From JBEKYD01 sp052325345 (lineage in GTDB: Bacteria; Acidobacteriota; Terriglobia; Bryobacterales; Bryobacteraceae), in the NCBI GenBank assembly GCA_052325345.1, contig JBKQVG010000046.1, positions 1 to 51,319 of the forward strand: a DNA stretch of 51,319 nucleotides. The letters run 5' to 3'. Under the pieces are notes generated by a model that did no database searches, was not told where the DNA came from, and worked only from the letters and a program-made list of their open reading frames with translations. Both the position numbers and the translations under genes were made by a program. Shown in pieces: positions 14,959 through 23,839 of the stretch (the stretch's first letter is position 1; each line of letters begins with the position of its first letter).

Positions 14959-16425
14959 GTGACTGAACCCCCGATCCTCGAAGCCCGCGGCGTCAGCAAG
15001 ACTTTTCCCGGCACCCAGGCGCTCGACTCCGTCGACTTTGCGATTTATCCCGGCAAAGTGCACGCCCTGATCGGCGAAAATGGCGCCGGCAAATCCACCC
15101 TGGTCAAAATCCTGGCGGGCATCGAAATGCCCACGGCCGGCACGCTCGTCGAAAACGGCCGTCCCATTCGCCTCGAATCCGCCCGCGACGCCGACCGCTT
15201 CGGCATCGGCGTCATTCACCAGGAGCTCAACCTGCTGCCCAACCTGAGCGTGGCCGAAAACATTTTTGCCGGCCACGAGCCACGCTGTTACGGAGTGCTG
15301 GTCGACCGGCGCGCCGAGCAGCGCGTGGCGCGCGACCTGATGGCCCGTTTGGACCATCCCATTCCGCCCGATACGCTGGTGGGCAGCCTGCCGCTGGGCC
15401 GCCAGCAACTGGTCGAAATCGCCAAGGCCCTGGCGCGCCGCGTACGTATCCTGATGATGGATGAACCCACCTCCGCCCTCAGCGCGGCCGAAGTGGAAGT
15501 GCTCTTCCGCGTGGTGCGGGAGCTTACCTCCGTGGGCGTTGCCGTGGTTTATATTTCGCACCGGCTGCAGGAGCTGTTGCGCCTGGCCGACGACGTTACC
15601 GTGCTGCGCGATGGCCGCGTGGTGGGCCGCGCCGCGGCCGGCGAGATCGATGCCGGCTGGATCGTGGAACGCATGACCGGGCACGCGGCGGCCGCCCGGC
15701 AAGCGGAACCCACACCGCTGCTCCGGAGCAGCCCCTCCGTGCTCCGCGCCGGTGAGATCGACCTGCGCGCGGGCGAAATCGTGGGCCTGTACGGATTGAT
15801 GGGCGCTGGACGCACCGAGCTGCTCGAAAGCCTGATCGGCTTGCGGTCTTCCCAAAATCCCGTCTGGCTCGACGGCGCGTGCATCGACCGGCTCGATACC
15901 GGCGGGCGCATGCGCCGCGGTCTGGCCATGGTGTCCGAAGACCGCCAGCGCTCGGGGCTGGTGGCCACCCTCCCGCTCGGCGCCAACATTACCCTGGCCT
16001 CGCTCCGCCGCCTGGCCCGCGCCGGATACCTGTCGGCTCGCGCCGAGGATCGCGCCGCCGCCGCCCAGATTGCCGATCTCGGAATCCGCGCCGGCGGCCT
16101 GCGCGTCCCGATTACCGCGCTCAGCGGCGGCAATCAGCAGAAAGCCGTGATCGCGCGCTGCCTGCTGACTTCGCCCAAGGTGCTCCTGATGGATCAGCCG
16201 ACCCGCGGCATCGACGTGGGAGCCAAGGAAGAAATCTACCGCCTGATGCGCCGCCTTTCCGCGCAGGGCATGGCGATCCTGTTCGCAACTTCCGAAATCG
16301 CCGAGGTGCGCGGCGTAGCCGATCGGATTCTGGTGATGGCGCGCGGGCGCATTGCCGCCGCCGTTTCGGCCGCCCAGGCTACCGACGAAGCGCTGGTCAC
16401 CGCTGCCGGAGGCGGCGCGGTATGA
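14959..16425 (+). CDS. Ribose-type sugar ABC importer, ATP-binding subunit (two NBDs)
   Basis: A 488-residue duplicated ATPase of the RbsA/MglA/AraG kind that powers sugar uptake. NBD1 has GENGAGKST, LPLGRQQLVEIAKAL and LMMDEPTSAL. NBD2 has the degenerate Walker A loop GLMGAGRTE usual for this family, then a signature LSGGNQQKAVIARCL and LLMDQPTRGIDVGAKEE. Start GTG 14959 follows CAAGGGG and begins MTEPPILEARGVSKTFPGTQ; earlier in-frame codons fall in the palindrome cluster. The stop overlaps the permease ATG. Specificity cannot be deduced, but the gene order ATPase-permease-binding protein and the enzymes around it point to a pentose, tetrose or related monosaccharide. Confidence 0.93.
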   Translation: MTEPPILEARGVSKTFPGTQALDSVDFAIYPGKVHALIGENGAGKSTLVKILAGIEMPTAGTLVENGRPIRLESARDADRFGIGVIHQELNLLPNLSVAENIFAGHEPRCYGVLVDRRAEQRVARDLMARLDHPIPPDTLVGSLPLGRQQLVEIAKALARRVRILMMDEPTSALSAAEVEVLFRVVRELTSVGVAVVYISHRLQELLRLADDVTVLRDGRVVGRAAAGEIDAGWIVERMTGHAAAARQAEPTPLLRSSPSVLRAGEIDLRAGEIVGLYGLMGAGRTELLESLIGLRSSQNPVWLDGACIDRLDTGGRMRRGLAMVSEDRQRSGLVATLPLGANITLASLRRLARAGYLSARAEDRAAAAQIADLGIRAGGLRVPITALSGGNQQKAVIARCLLTSPKVLLMDQPTRGIDVGAKEEIYRLMRRLSAQGMAILFATSEIAEVRGVADRILVMARGRIAAAVSAAQATDEALVTAAGGGAV

Positions 16426-17432
16426 AGCACATGAGCGCTTCTCTGGAAAAGCCGGGCCACCTCGGGGAACTGTCCCGCGCCCTGCTGGCGGTGGTTCTGG
16501 TCGGAGGCATCTTTGCCTGGCTCTCGCCCGCGTTTCTCACTCCCGCCAATCTCACCATCCTGGTGAAGCACGTCGCCATCAACGCCATCCTTGCGATCGG
16601 CATGACCTTCGTGATTCTGAGCGGCGGCATCGATCTTTCCGTGGGGGCCATCGTGGGCCTGGCCGGCATGGTAGCCGGCGGGTTGATCCATCATGGCCTG
16701 GTATTTCGCGGCTGGGGCGTAGTGGTCTACCCGCACACCTGGCTGGTAGTCGCCACCGCGCTGGCCGCGGGCCTGGCGGTCGGGCTCGTCAACGGCCTGC
16801 TGGTATCGCGTCTTTCCGTAGCTCCGTTCATCGCTACCCTGGGCACGCTCTACATGGCGCGCGGCGCGGCGCTGCTCTCCTCCGGCGGCGCCACCTTCCC
16901 CGATCTTGGCGGGCAGCCCGAGCTGGGCAATACCGGACTTCCGGTGCTGGGCGCGGGCGTGTTCGCCGCCATTCCGGTCCCCATCTGGATCATGCTGGCG
17001 TTTGCGGTGGTGGCCGCTGTGGTGGCCGCGCGCACGCCCTTCGGCCGGCGCGTCTACGCCGTGGGCGGCAATGAACGCACGGCGGAGTTGTCCGGCGTGC
17101 GCGTCCGCAACATCAAGACCGCCGTCTACGTGATTTCCGGCTTCTGCGCGGCCGCCGTAGGCCTGATCATCGCGGCCGAGTTGGGCGCGGCCCACCCCGC
17201 CACCGGCGAAACCTTCGAGCTGAACGCGATTGCCGCGGTGGTGCTGGGCGGCACGTCGCTTTCCGGCGGCCGCGGGTCGATCGGCGGTACCATCATCGGC
17301 GCGCTGGTGATCGGTGAACTGGCCGACGGGCTGGTGCTGGTCGGCGTGTCCGAATTCTGGCAATTCGTCATCCGCGGCCTGGTGATCGTGCTGGCCGTGG
17401 TGGTCGATCAGTTGCAGCCCAGGAGGAGTTGA
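16422..17432 (+). CDS. Ribose-type sugar ABC importer, permease subunit
   Basis: An inner-membrane protein of 336 residues, RbsC/BPD_transp_2 family. It has eight to ten hydrophobic segments and the family landmarks ILAIGMTFVILSGGIDLSVG, VNGLLVSRLSVAPFIATLGT, NERTAELSGVRV and VVLGGTSLSGGRGSIGGTIIG. It begins inside the stop codon of the ATPase (ATGA at 16422-16425) and ends four bases before the binding-protein start. It is expected to dimerise and form the translocation path with the upstream ATPase. Length and topology are normal. Confidence 0.93.
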   Translation: MKHMSASLEKPGHLGELSRALLAVVLVGGIFAWLSPAFLTPANLTILVKHVAINAILAIGMTFVILSGGIDLSVGAIVGLAGMVAGGLIHHGLVFRGWGVVVYPHTWLVVATALAAGLAVGLVNGLLVSRLSVAPFIATLGTLYMARGAALLSSGGATFPDLGGQPELGNTGLPVLGAGVFAAIPVPIWIMLAFAVVAAVVAARTPFGRRVYAVGGNERTAELSGVRVRNIKTAVYVISGFCAAAVGLIIAAELGAAHPATGETFELNAIAAVVLGGTSLSGGRGSIGGTIIGALVIGELADGLVLVGVSEFWQFVIRGLVIVLAVVVDQLQPRRS

Positions 17433-17435
17433 ATC

Positions 17436-18512
17436 GTGTTCATTCAGAGTTGTGTCACCGTGGGGCGGACCATCGTTTTTTGTGGTCTGCCCCGCACTCG
17501 GCGCTCGGCCATGTCCCCTCGTCCTGGTCCATCGCCAATTCAACCGCACGGATTCAGCGATCGCGTGGCAGGCCGCAAGAAACGATGGTCTGCCCCGCTC
17601 CTGCTGGCCTTGGCCTTGTTTTCCTGCGCCTGCTCCCCTGCCCCGCCCGCTCACAAGACCATCGCGATTATTACGCCCTCTCACGACAATCCCTTCTTCA
17701 AAGCCGAGGCCGACGCCGCCGCGGCTCGCGCCCACGAACTGGGCTACCAGACCACCGTGAATTCCCACGATGACGATGCGCACAAGCAGGACGAGCTGAT
17801 CGATGTGGCCATCGCCAATCGCGCTTCCGCCATCGTGCTCGATAACGCCGGCGCCGACGCCACCATCGCCGCCCTCCGCAAGGCCAAGGCCGCCGGCATT
17901 CCCTCTTTCCTGATCGATCGCGAAATCAACGCGACCGGCGTGGCCGTGGCGCAAATTGTCTCCAACAACTACCAGGGAGCGCAACTGGGCGCCCAGGAAT
18001 TCGTCCGCCTGATGGGCGGGAAGGGTTCCTACCTGGAACTGCTGGGCCGCGAATCGGATACCAACGCGCAGATCCGCACGCGCGGTTTTCACGACGTCAT
18101 CGACCGCTATCCCGGCCTGACCATGGTGGGGCAGCAATCGGCCAACTGGAGCCAGACCGAAGGCTTCCAGAAAACGGAAACCATGATTCAGGCACACCAC
18201 GACGTAAAGGGCGTAATTGCCGGCAACGACACCATGGCGCTGGGCGCCCGCGCCGCGCTCGAAGCCGCCGGCCTCGACAAAGTAATCGTGGCCGGCTTCG
18301 ACGGCAGCCCCGACGCCATCGCGGCGGTAAGCCGCGGCGCGCTGAAAGCCACCGTGCTCCAGCCCGCCAGCGTGATCGCCCGCCTCGCCGTCGACGAGGC
18401 CTACAAGTTCTTGACCGCCGGTTCCACTGGCGCGCCGGAAAAACAGTCCATCGATTGCGAGCTGGTTATCCCCGCCAACGCCGGCGAGTTCGGCCTCTTT
18501 GGCCGCAAATAG
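17436..18512 (+). CDS. Sugar ABC importer, substrate-binding lipoprotein, with a repeat-extended N-terminus
   Basis: An RbsB-like periplasmic binding protein (358 residues as read). The mature domain starts at HKTIAIITPSHDNPFFKAEA and includes SAIVLDNAGADATIAALRKA, VSNNYQGAQLGAQEFV, GVIAGNDTMALGA and VIVAGFDGSPDAI. Ahead of it lies a lipoprotein signal, KKRWSAPLLLALALFSC, with the lipobox Cys. An ideal AGGAGG (17421-17426) serves GTG 17436, but some 45 residues then separate this start from the signal sequence. That extra stretch is encoded by an inverted-repeat element (17462-17597). Translation may instead begin at ATG 17511. The element appears to have landed between the original ribosome site and the signal peptide while keeping the frame open. 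Confidence 0.85.
   Translation: MFIQSCVTVGRTIVFCGLPRTRRSAMSPRPGPSPIQPHGFSDRVAGRKKRWSAPLLLALALFSCACSPAPPAHKTIAIITPSHDNPFFKAEADAAAARAHELGYQTTVNSHDDDAHKQDELIDVAIANRASAIVLDNAGADATIAALRKAKAAGIPSFLIDREINATGVAVAQIVSNNYQGAQLGAQEFVRLMGGKGSYLELLGRESDTNAQIRTRGFHDVIDRYPGLTMVGQQSANWSQTEGFQKTETMIQAHHDVKGVIAGNDTMALGARAALEAAGLDKVIVAGFDGSPDAIAAVSRGALKATVLQPASVIARLAVDEAYKFLTAGSTGAPEKQSIDCELVIPANAGEFGLFGRK
17462..17597. repeat. Inverted-repeat element within the binding-protein reading frame
   Basis: The 21-bp arms at 17462-17482 and 17577-17597 are reverse complements at 19 of 21 positions (core ACCATCGTTTTTTG against CAAGAAACGATGGT). The left arm is followed by its own short hairpin partner, TGGTCTGCCCC. A related element, with the same GGGACAGACCATCG-type start and GTGGTCTGTC, occurs at 29554-29640. 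Here it lies wholly inside the open frame of the binding protein. Confidence 0.7.
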
Positions 18513-18523
18513 GAGGTCTCATC

Positions 18524-19948
18524 GTGTCCAAGCCAAACGTCCCTAAGCCGACCATCGGAATCATTCTCGGCAATCGCGATTTCTTCCCCGACGCGCTCGT
18601 CGGCGAAGCCCGCGCCGACCTGTCGCGGGTCTTCGAACGGCTCGGCATCGAAGCCGTGGTGCTGGACGAGCACAGCACCAAGCTGGGCGCCGTGGAAACC
18701 TGGGAACACGCCAAACGCTGCGCCGAATTATTCCGCGCGGCCCGCGACCGCCTCCTCGGCGTGCTGGTTTCGCTGCCCAACTTCGGCGATGAAAAGGGCG
18801 TGGCGGACACCCTCAAGCTGGCCGAGCTGAATGTGCCCGTGCTGGTGCAGGCCTATCCCGACGATCTCGACCAGTTCCACGTGGCCCGCCGGCGCGACGC
18901 TTTCTGCGGCAAAATCTCGGTGTGCAACAACCTGCGCCAGTATGGCATTCCGTTCAGCCTCACTACCCGGCACGTGGTTTCCCCGGCGGACGAGAGTTTC
19001 GAAACCGACCTGAAGGAATTCCTGGCCGTCTGCCGCGTAGTGCGCGGTTTGCGCCGGGCGCGCATCGGCGCCGTGGGCGCCCGCCCGAATGCCTTCAATA
19101 CCACGCGCTATAGCGAGAAACTGCTGGAGGCTTCGGGCATCAGCGTCTCCACCATCGACCTGTCGGAAATGCTCGCCCAGACGCGCAAGATCGGCGGCCA
19201 GGACCCGCGTCTGAAGACCAAGCTGGAAGAGATTGGCGCCTACGCCGACCCAACCGGCGTGCCGGACGCCTCGCTCGCGCAGATGGCGCGCCTCGCCATC
19301 GTATTGACGGACTGGATGCGCGGCCTCGATCTCAACGCCACCGCCATCCAATGCTGGAGCTCGATGCAGCAGAACTTCGGCGTCAATGTCTGCACCGTGA
19401 TGAGCATGATGAGCGAAGCGTTTCTGCCCAGCGCGTGCGAAGTGGATATCGCCGGCGTGGTGGCCATGTACGCCATGCAACTGGCCTCCCTCCGCCCCAG
19501 CGCGCTGGTGGATTGGAATAATAATTACGGCAAGGACCCCGACAAGTGCGTCTTTTTTCACTGTGGCAACTGGGCCAAGAGCTATCTGCCGGACATTCGC
19601 ATCGGCACGGCGCCGATTCTAGGCAGCGTGCTGGGCGAGGAGAACACCTTCGGAGCGCTCTCCGGCCGCGCCCCCGCCGGACCGGTGACTTTCGGACGCA
19701 TCAGCACCGACGATCGCGGCGGCCGCGTGCGCACCTACCTGGGGGAAGGGCAATTCACCGACGATCCGCTTTCCACCTTCGGCAACCGCGCGGTGGTTGC
19801 CGTGCCGGGGCTTCAGAAACTGATGCGCTATATCTGCCGTAACGGTTTCGAGCACCATGCCGCCATGAACGCTTCGCATTCGGCGGCCGCGCTGGAAGAA
19901 GCTTTTTCGAGCTACCTGGGCTGGGAGGTGTACCGCCATGAGGGTTAA
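18524..19948 (+). CDS. L-fucose/L-arabinose isomerase-family protein
   Basis: The 474-residue protein, starting at GTG 18524 behind AGGAGG (18511-18516), resembles the FucI/AraA aldose-ketose isomerase fold. The three metal-binding residues of that family can be traced: Glu306 in SACEVDIAG, Asp330 in LVDWNNN, and His346 in FFHCGNWA. The first 160 residues are a Rossmann-like domain (TIGIILGNRDFFPDALVGEA), as in family members. It closes the sugar operon, 12 bp after the binding protein. It probably converts the imported aldose into the ketose used by the FGGY kinase. Family members act on fucose, D-arabinose, L-arabinose and others, and this one belongs to a subgroup of unproven specificity. 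Confidence 0.82.
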   Translation: MSKPNVPKPTIGIILGNRDFFPDALVGEARADLSRVFERLGIEAVVLDEHSTKLGAVETWEHAKRCAELFRAARDRLLGVLVSLPNFGDEKGVADTLKLAELNVPVLVQAYPDDLDQFHVARRRDAFCGKISVCNNLRQYGIPFSLTTRHVVSPADESFETDLKEFLAVCRVVRGLRRARIGAVGARPNAFNTTRYSEKLLEASGISVSTIDLSEMLAQTRKIGGQDPRLKTKLEEIGAYADPTGVPDASLAQMARLAIVLTDWMRGLDLNATAIQCWSSMQQNFGVNVCTVMSMMSEAFLPSACEVDIAGVVAMYAMQLASLRPSALVDWNNNYGKDPDKCVFFHCGNWAKSYLPDIRIGTAPILGSVLGEENTFGALSGRAPAGPVTFGRISTDDRGGRVRTYLGEGQFTDDPLSTFGNRAVVAVPGLQKLMRYICRNGFEHHAAMNASHSAAALEEAFSSYLGWEVYRHEG

Positions 19949-20000
19949 CGGTGGAAGGATGATTCCCACAAGACGTGTACTTTTGCTACATTTCAGATTA

Positions 20001-20035
20001 GAGAAGGCAGCGCCGAGTTCGAGAAGTCAGCGCCG
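20001..20035. repeat. Tandem direct repeat upstream of citrate synthase
   Basis: GAGAAGGCAGCGCCG (20001-20015) recurs as GAGAAGTCAGCGCCG (20021-20035) with a 20-bp period, one mismatch in 15. It lies 43 bp before the citrate synthase ATG, downstream of an AT-richer stretch around 19980-20000 that could hold the promoter. It might bind a regulator or be neutral. Confidence 0.5.
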
Positions 20036-20077
20036 GCCTGAGAGCGCCGGGCCGCCCGCCGGCGCCCAAGGAATCCC

Positions 20078-21388
20078 ATGGAGAACGACACTTTAACCAT
20101 CACGGACAACCGGACCAACAAGACCTATACCATTCCGATCGCCAACGGCGCGGTACGCGCGTTGGACCTGCGCCAGATCAAGACCGGGCCTGAGGATTTC
20201 GGCCTGATGACCTACGATCCAGCCTTCATGAACACCGCGTCCTGCCACAGTGCGATTACGTTCCTCGATGGCGACGCCGGCATCCTACGATATCGCGGTT
20301 ATCCTATCGAACAACTGGCCGAGCACTGCACCTTTCTCGAAGTCGCGTACCTGCTGCTGAACGGCGAGCTCCCCACCCAGGAAGAGCTGGAGAAGTGGAA
20401 CCAGGAAGTGATGCAGCGCACCATGATCCACGAGAACGTGAAAAAGTTCATGGACGGGTTCCACCACGACGCGCATCCGATGGGCATTCTGATCAGCACC
20501 GTGGCGGCGCTTTCCACCTTCTATCCGGATGCGAGGATCCTCACCAACCCTTTGTGCAACCACAAACAGATTGTGCGCCTGATCGGCAAGATGCCCACCC
20601 TGGCCGCCTGCGCGTACCGCCATCGCCTGGGACTGCCTTATGTGTATCCCGACCCCACGCTCAGTTACACCAAGAACTACATGAACATGTTGTGGCGGCG
20701 CACCGAGCCGACCTATGTGGCCAACGGAGTGCTGGCGCGGGCGCTGGAGGTCCTGTTCATTCTGCACGCGGACCACGAACAGAATTGCAGCACCAGCACC
20801 ATGCGCGCCGTGGGCAGCTCGAACGCCGACCCGTTCGTGACCACGGCCGCCGCCATTGCCGCGCTCTCCGGCCCGCTTCACGGCGGGGCCAACGAAGAAG
20901 TGCTGCGCATGCTCGGCGAGATTGGCGTCATCGAAAACATCCCGGGGTACATCGCCGAGGTCAAGACCGGGCACCGCAAACTGATGGGCTTCGGCCACCG
21001 GGTGTATAAGAACTACGACCCCCGCGCCCGCATCATCAAGCGGGTGGCCGAGGAAGTATTCGAAGTCACCGGGCGCAATCCCAAGATCGATATCGCGCTG
21101 GAACTGGAAAAGATCGCTCTCAACGACGACTACTTCATCAAGCGCAAACTCTATCCCAACGTGGATTTCTACTCCGGCATCATTTACCAGGCCATGGGAT
21201 TCACGCCCGACCAGTTCACCGTGCTGTTCGGCATCCCGCGCACGGTTGGCTGGCTGGCGCAGTGGCAGGAGATGCTGCAGGACCCGGAAAGGAAAATCGC
21301 CCGGCCGCGGCAAATCTACGCCGGGCGCGAAGAGCGCGATTTCGTCCCCATCACGCGCCGCGCGCAGAACGAAATGGCCGCCGTCTAA
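20078..21388 (+). CDS. gltA: Citrate synthase
   Basis: Catalyses oxaloacetate plus acetyl-CoA to citrate, the entry of the TCA cycle. The 436 residues match the type II hexameric enzymes of Gram-negative bacteria. Key motifs are HADHEQNCSTSTMR, GPLHGGANEEV (catalytic His), MGFGHRVYKNYDPRA (catalytic His and oxaloacetate contacts) and NVDFYSG (catalytic Asp). The N-terminal beta-rich extension (TLTITDNRTNKTYTIPIANG) is typical of NADH-regulated forms. ATG 20078 follows AAGGA. The gene is preceded by a tandem direct repeat and appears monocistronic, with 67 bp before the next start. Confidence 0.96.
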   Translation: MENDTLTITDNRTNKTYTIPIANGAVRALDLRQIKTGPEDFGLMTYDPAFMNTASCHSAITFLDGDAGILRYRGYPIEQLAEHCTFLEVAYLLLNGELPTQEELEKWNQEVMQRTMIHENVKKFMDGFHHDAHPMGILISTVAALSTFYPDARILTNPLCNHKQIVRLIGKMPTLAACAYRHRLGLPYVYPDPTLSYTKNYMNMLWRRTEPTYVANGVLARALEVLFILHADHEQNCSTSTMRAVGSSNADPFVTTAAAIAALSGPLHGGANEEVLRMLGEIGVIENIPGYIAEVKTGHRKLMGFGHRVYKNYDPRARIIKRVAEEVFEVTGRNPKIDIALELEKIALNDDYFIKRKLYPNVDFYSGIIYQAMGFTPDQFTVLFGIPRTVGWLAQWQEMLQDPERKIARPRQIYAGREERDFVPITRRAQNEMAAV

Positions 21389-21455
21389 CCGCGCCGCGAC
21401 CGAAGCAAGCGCCCGCTCGGCACGGTCCGCGTCCGCAGTCTGTTAGCATGCAGAG

Positions 21456-22460
21456 ATGCTCGGCATCGATCGTCGCGCCGCCAGCGTCACCTGGACGGTA
21501 GCGCTGGTACTGCTGCTGCTCTGGCTGCTCTACCAACTGCGCAGCACGCTGTTTTTGTTTGTGCTGGCGGTGTTGTTCGCTTTCATGCTGGCGCCCCTGG
21601 TGAATTGGCTCAACCGCGTGCTGCCGGGTAAGCGGCGCTGGCGCCAGGCCGGTCTGGTGATCTCCTATATTCTGCTGTTGGGTGTATTTGCCGGCGCCGG
21701 GGTGGCCCTCGGGACCAAAGTGGTGGAGCAGGCCACCGAGCTTCAGAATAGTCGGCTCGCCAAGCGCTTGCCGGAAATGGCGTCTACCTGGATTCAGCGC
21801 ATCCCGGTGGAGCAGCTCCGTACGGAAATCGTGCAGCGCTCCGGCGAATGGGCGTCGTCGCTGCCGAAAGCCATCCTCCGCTTCCTTTCGGTGGCCAGCT
21901 ATCTCCTCTATATCGTATTTGTGCCCATCCTGGCGTTTTTCTTCCTCAAAGACGCCGCCATCATCCGGCAGCAGATTTTGGAGTTGGCGAAGGAGGGTCC
22001 GCCGCGCGCTTTGCTGGACGCGGTTCTAACCGACGCCCACCTGCTGCTGGCGCAGTACATTCGGGCGCTGGTGGCGCTGTCGCTGGTGGCCTTCGTCACG
22101 CAGGCGTTTTTCTTCGCGATCGTGGGCATGCCGTACGGCATCCTGCTGGCGGCCCTGGCCGGCATGCTGGAATTCATCCCCACCATAGGCCCGCTTACGG
22201 CCGCGGTCATCATCCTGCTGGTGGCCTGGGTAAGCGGCGCTCCCCTGCTGCTGGTGGCCGGATTCCTGGCGGCCTTCCGCATGTTTCAGGACTACGTGCT
22301 GTCGCCGCAACTGCTGTCGCAAGGCGTGGAAATGCATCCCCTGCTGGTGCTGTTCGGCGTTTACGCCGGCCTGGAGGTGGCCGGCATTCCCGGAGCCTTC
22401 CTGTCGGTACCGGTGCTCGCGCTGGGCCGGGTCGTGTTTCGGCGTTTGCGCGACAAGTAG
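21456..22460 (+). CDS. AI-2E transporter/PerM family membrane protein
   Basis: An inner-membrane protein of 334 residues with about eight hydrophobic segments in the family's layout: two pairs at the start (WTVALVLLLLWLLYQL, LFLFVLAVLFAFMLAPLV), a soluble amphipathic stretch (90-150), then the characteristic YLLYIVFVPILAFFFLKD, GMPYGILLAALAGMLEFIP and TIGPLTAAVIILLVAW. Members have been reported as exporters of autoinducer-2 or as Na+/H+ antiporters, so the name does not fix function. It lies 67 bp after citrate synthase, and its end nearly touches the oppositely oriented oxidoreductase gene. Confidence 0.85.
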   Translation: MLGIDRRAASVTWTVALVLLLLWLLYQLRSTLFLFVLAVLFAFMLAPLVNWLNRVLPGKRRWRQAGLVISYILLLGVFAGAGVALGTKVVEQATELQNSRLAKRLPEMASTWIQRIPVEQLRTEIVQRSGEWASSLPKAILRFLSVASYLLYIVFVPILAFFFLKDAAIIRQQILELAKEGPPRALLDAVLTDAHLLLAQYIRALVALSLVAFVTQAFFFAIVGMPYGILLAALAGMLEFIPTIGPLTAAVIILLVAWVSGAPLLLVAGFLAAFRMFQDYVLSPQLLSQGVEMHPLLVLFGVYAGLEVAGIPGAFLSVPVLALGRVVFRRLRDK

Positions 22461-22468
22461 CGAATCGG

Positions 22469-23839
22469 CTACCGGCTGCGCCTCGGCGCCAATTCCACGC
22501 CCTTGGTGGAGACATAATACTTGGCCAGCATGTCCGGCCGTTCCCAAGCCGGCAAGGTTTTGGGCGATTTCAAGTACCCGAGGAAGCGGTTGGCGACCTG
22601 CGCAAAATGAGCTTCGTGTCCCACGCGGAACCTGGCGGGGATATCGATACGGGCCTCGGCGGGGTGGGCGCCGCTGGTGATGACGGCGAGCCCCGGCCAT
22701 TCAGCCTGCAACGCGGCCACCTTGGCGCGGAGCGCGCGCCACACCGGCGCGGCGTCGCCAACCGGTAGGACGTACAATTCGGGCTTGAAATTTTCAGCCA
22801 CGCCCTGGCGGATCTCGATGCGCGCTTTGGAACCCAGGAACGACGCCTGGTAGACGTCGCCCGAGCCCTGCGGCGCTTCCCAATGCCACAGAATTTCGAG
22901 CTTGACGTGGATTCCGCGCAAGGTGTAGTCCACGGCGTTGTTACAGAAGTACGGCAGCTCGCCGCCTTTGACCTGGGCCGCGAGCGGCGGCGGAAAGTCC
23001 GGCTCTCCGGTGATTTCCTGAAACCGCGCCCGCGTGAGCATGAGCGGCCAACGGCGCCCTGAAAGCACCTGAATGTCCTTGCGGTAATCGATGGCCTGGC
23101 CGGGGAACGCGGTCCAGGAAACCAGGTCGATCACGTGCGTGCCGACGTCCGCCAGGGCCTCGCCGTATTCGTCGATATCGAAAAACCAGGCCGGACGGCG
23201 GAGGGGGACGCCGGCGACCACTTTCTTGATGTGGTGGATGCTGGAGGCGGAAATGCCGGGGGCATCCACGGCACCGGCCGCCTGGGCGCCGAACACCTCG
23301 GGCGTATTCACCAGAATACGCTGCACTTCGGATGTCGCCTCGTAACGCTCGGTCATGATGTCGTACGCCACCAGGCCTTTGCGGTCCGCCATATCGAGAG
23401 CTTTTTCGAGTTTGGGCAAGTCGGCCGAATGGATGATCCACGGCTTGTCGCAGAAAACATTGAGACCGGCGGCAAGCGAGGCCAGAATGCGGTCGATCTT
23501 GCCGCGGTTCCGGCCGGTGAGCACCACCACGTTTCCGGGCGGATCCTTCAGCATTTCCGCCATGGGGTCGGCAGTGGCGTGCACGTCGAGCTTCCAGCGG
23601 GTGGGATTCTGCGGGCGGGTATTAAACAGGTAAATGCGGTTCAGGTAGTCGAACAGTTCCGGTCCGAGCGGCGCGTAGACGGAAACCCGCTCATCCAGCC
23701 CCGGATACATTTCGGCCTGCAGCAGGGAGGCATGAAAATGGCCGGGCTCCATAATGATGAGCCGCGCCGGCTGCCTGGGGGATTGGGCGGTGAGCAGAAA
23801 GGGTAGCAGCATGGCTTCGAAGATAGCGCGTTTCTTCAT
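22469..23839 (-). CDS. Gfo/Idh/MocA-type oxidoreductase, probably exported
   Basis: The 456-residue product has an N-terminal hydrophobic leader (MKKRAIFEAMLLPFLLTAQS), then a Rossmann domain with a GHFHA loop (MEPGHFHASLLQAEM) and VVVLTGRNRGK. The sugar-dehydrogenase motif appears as FCDKPW, with DKP in place of EKP. The second half matches the putative oxidoreductase C-terminal domain, including DIDEYGEALADVGTHVIDLV and CNNAVDYTLRGIHVKLEILW. Many acidobacterial and planctomycetal members carry Tat- or Sec-like leaders and are thought to modify sugars in the periplasm with a bound NAD(P). ATG 23839 is preferred to TTG 23869 because it begins the leader. A perfect small palindrome 84 bp upstream may be its operator. 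Confidence 0.75.
   Translation of the reverse strand: MKKRAIFEAMLLPFLLTAQSPRQPARLIIMEPGHFHASLLQAEMYPGLDERVSVYAPLGPELFDYLNRIYLFNTRPQNPTRWKLDVHATADPMAEMLKDPPGNVVVLTGRNRGKIDRILASLAAGLNVFCDKPWIIHSADLPKLEKALDMADRKGLVAYDIMTERYEATSEVQRILVNTPEVFGAQAAGAVDAPGISASSIHHIKKVVAGVPLRRPAWFFDIDEYGEALADVGTHVIDLVSWTAFPGQAIDYRKDIQVLSGRRWPLMLTRARFQEITGEPDFPPPLAAQVKGGELPYFCNNAVDYTLRGIHVKLEILWHWEAPQGSGDVYQASFLGSKARIEIRQGVAENFKPELYVLPVGDAAPVWRALRAKVAALQAEWPGLAVITSGAHPAEARIDIPARFRVGHEAHFAQVANRFLGYLKSPKTLPAWERPDMLAKYYVSTKGVELAPRRSR

Noticed and set aside
16236..18200. 654-codon open frame on the minus strand opposite the sugar ABC genes
   Set aside because: It is the antisense of three well-supported genes. Its His/Gly/Arg-rich composition is what GC-rich shadow frames give, and it shows no family motif.
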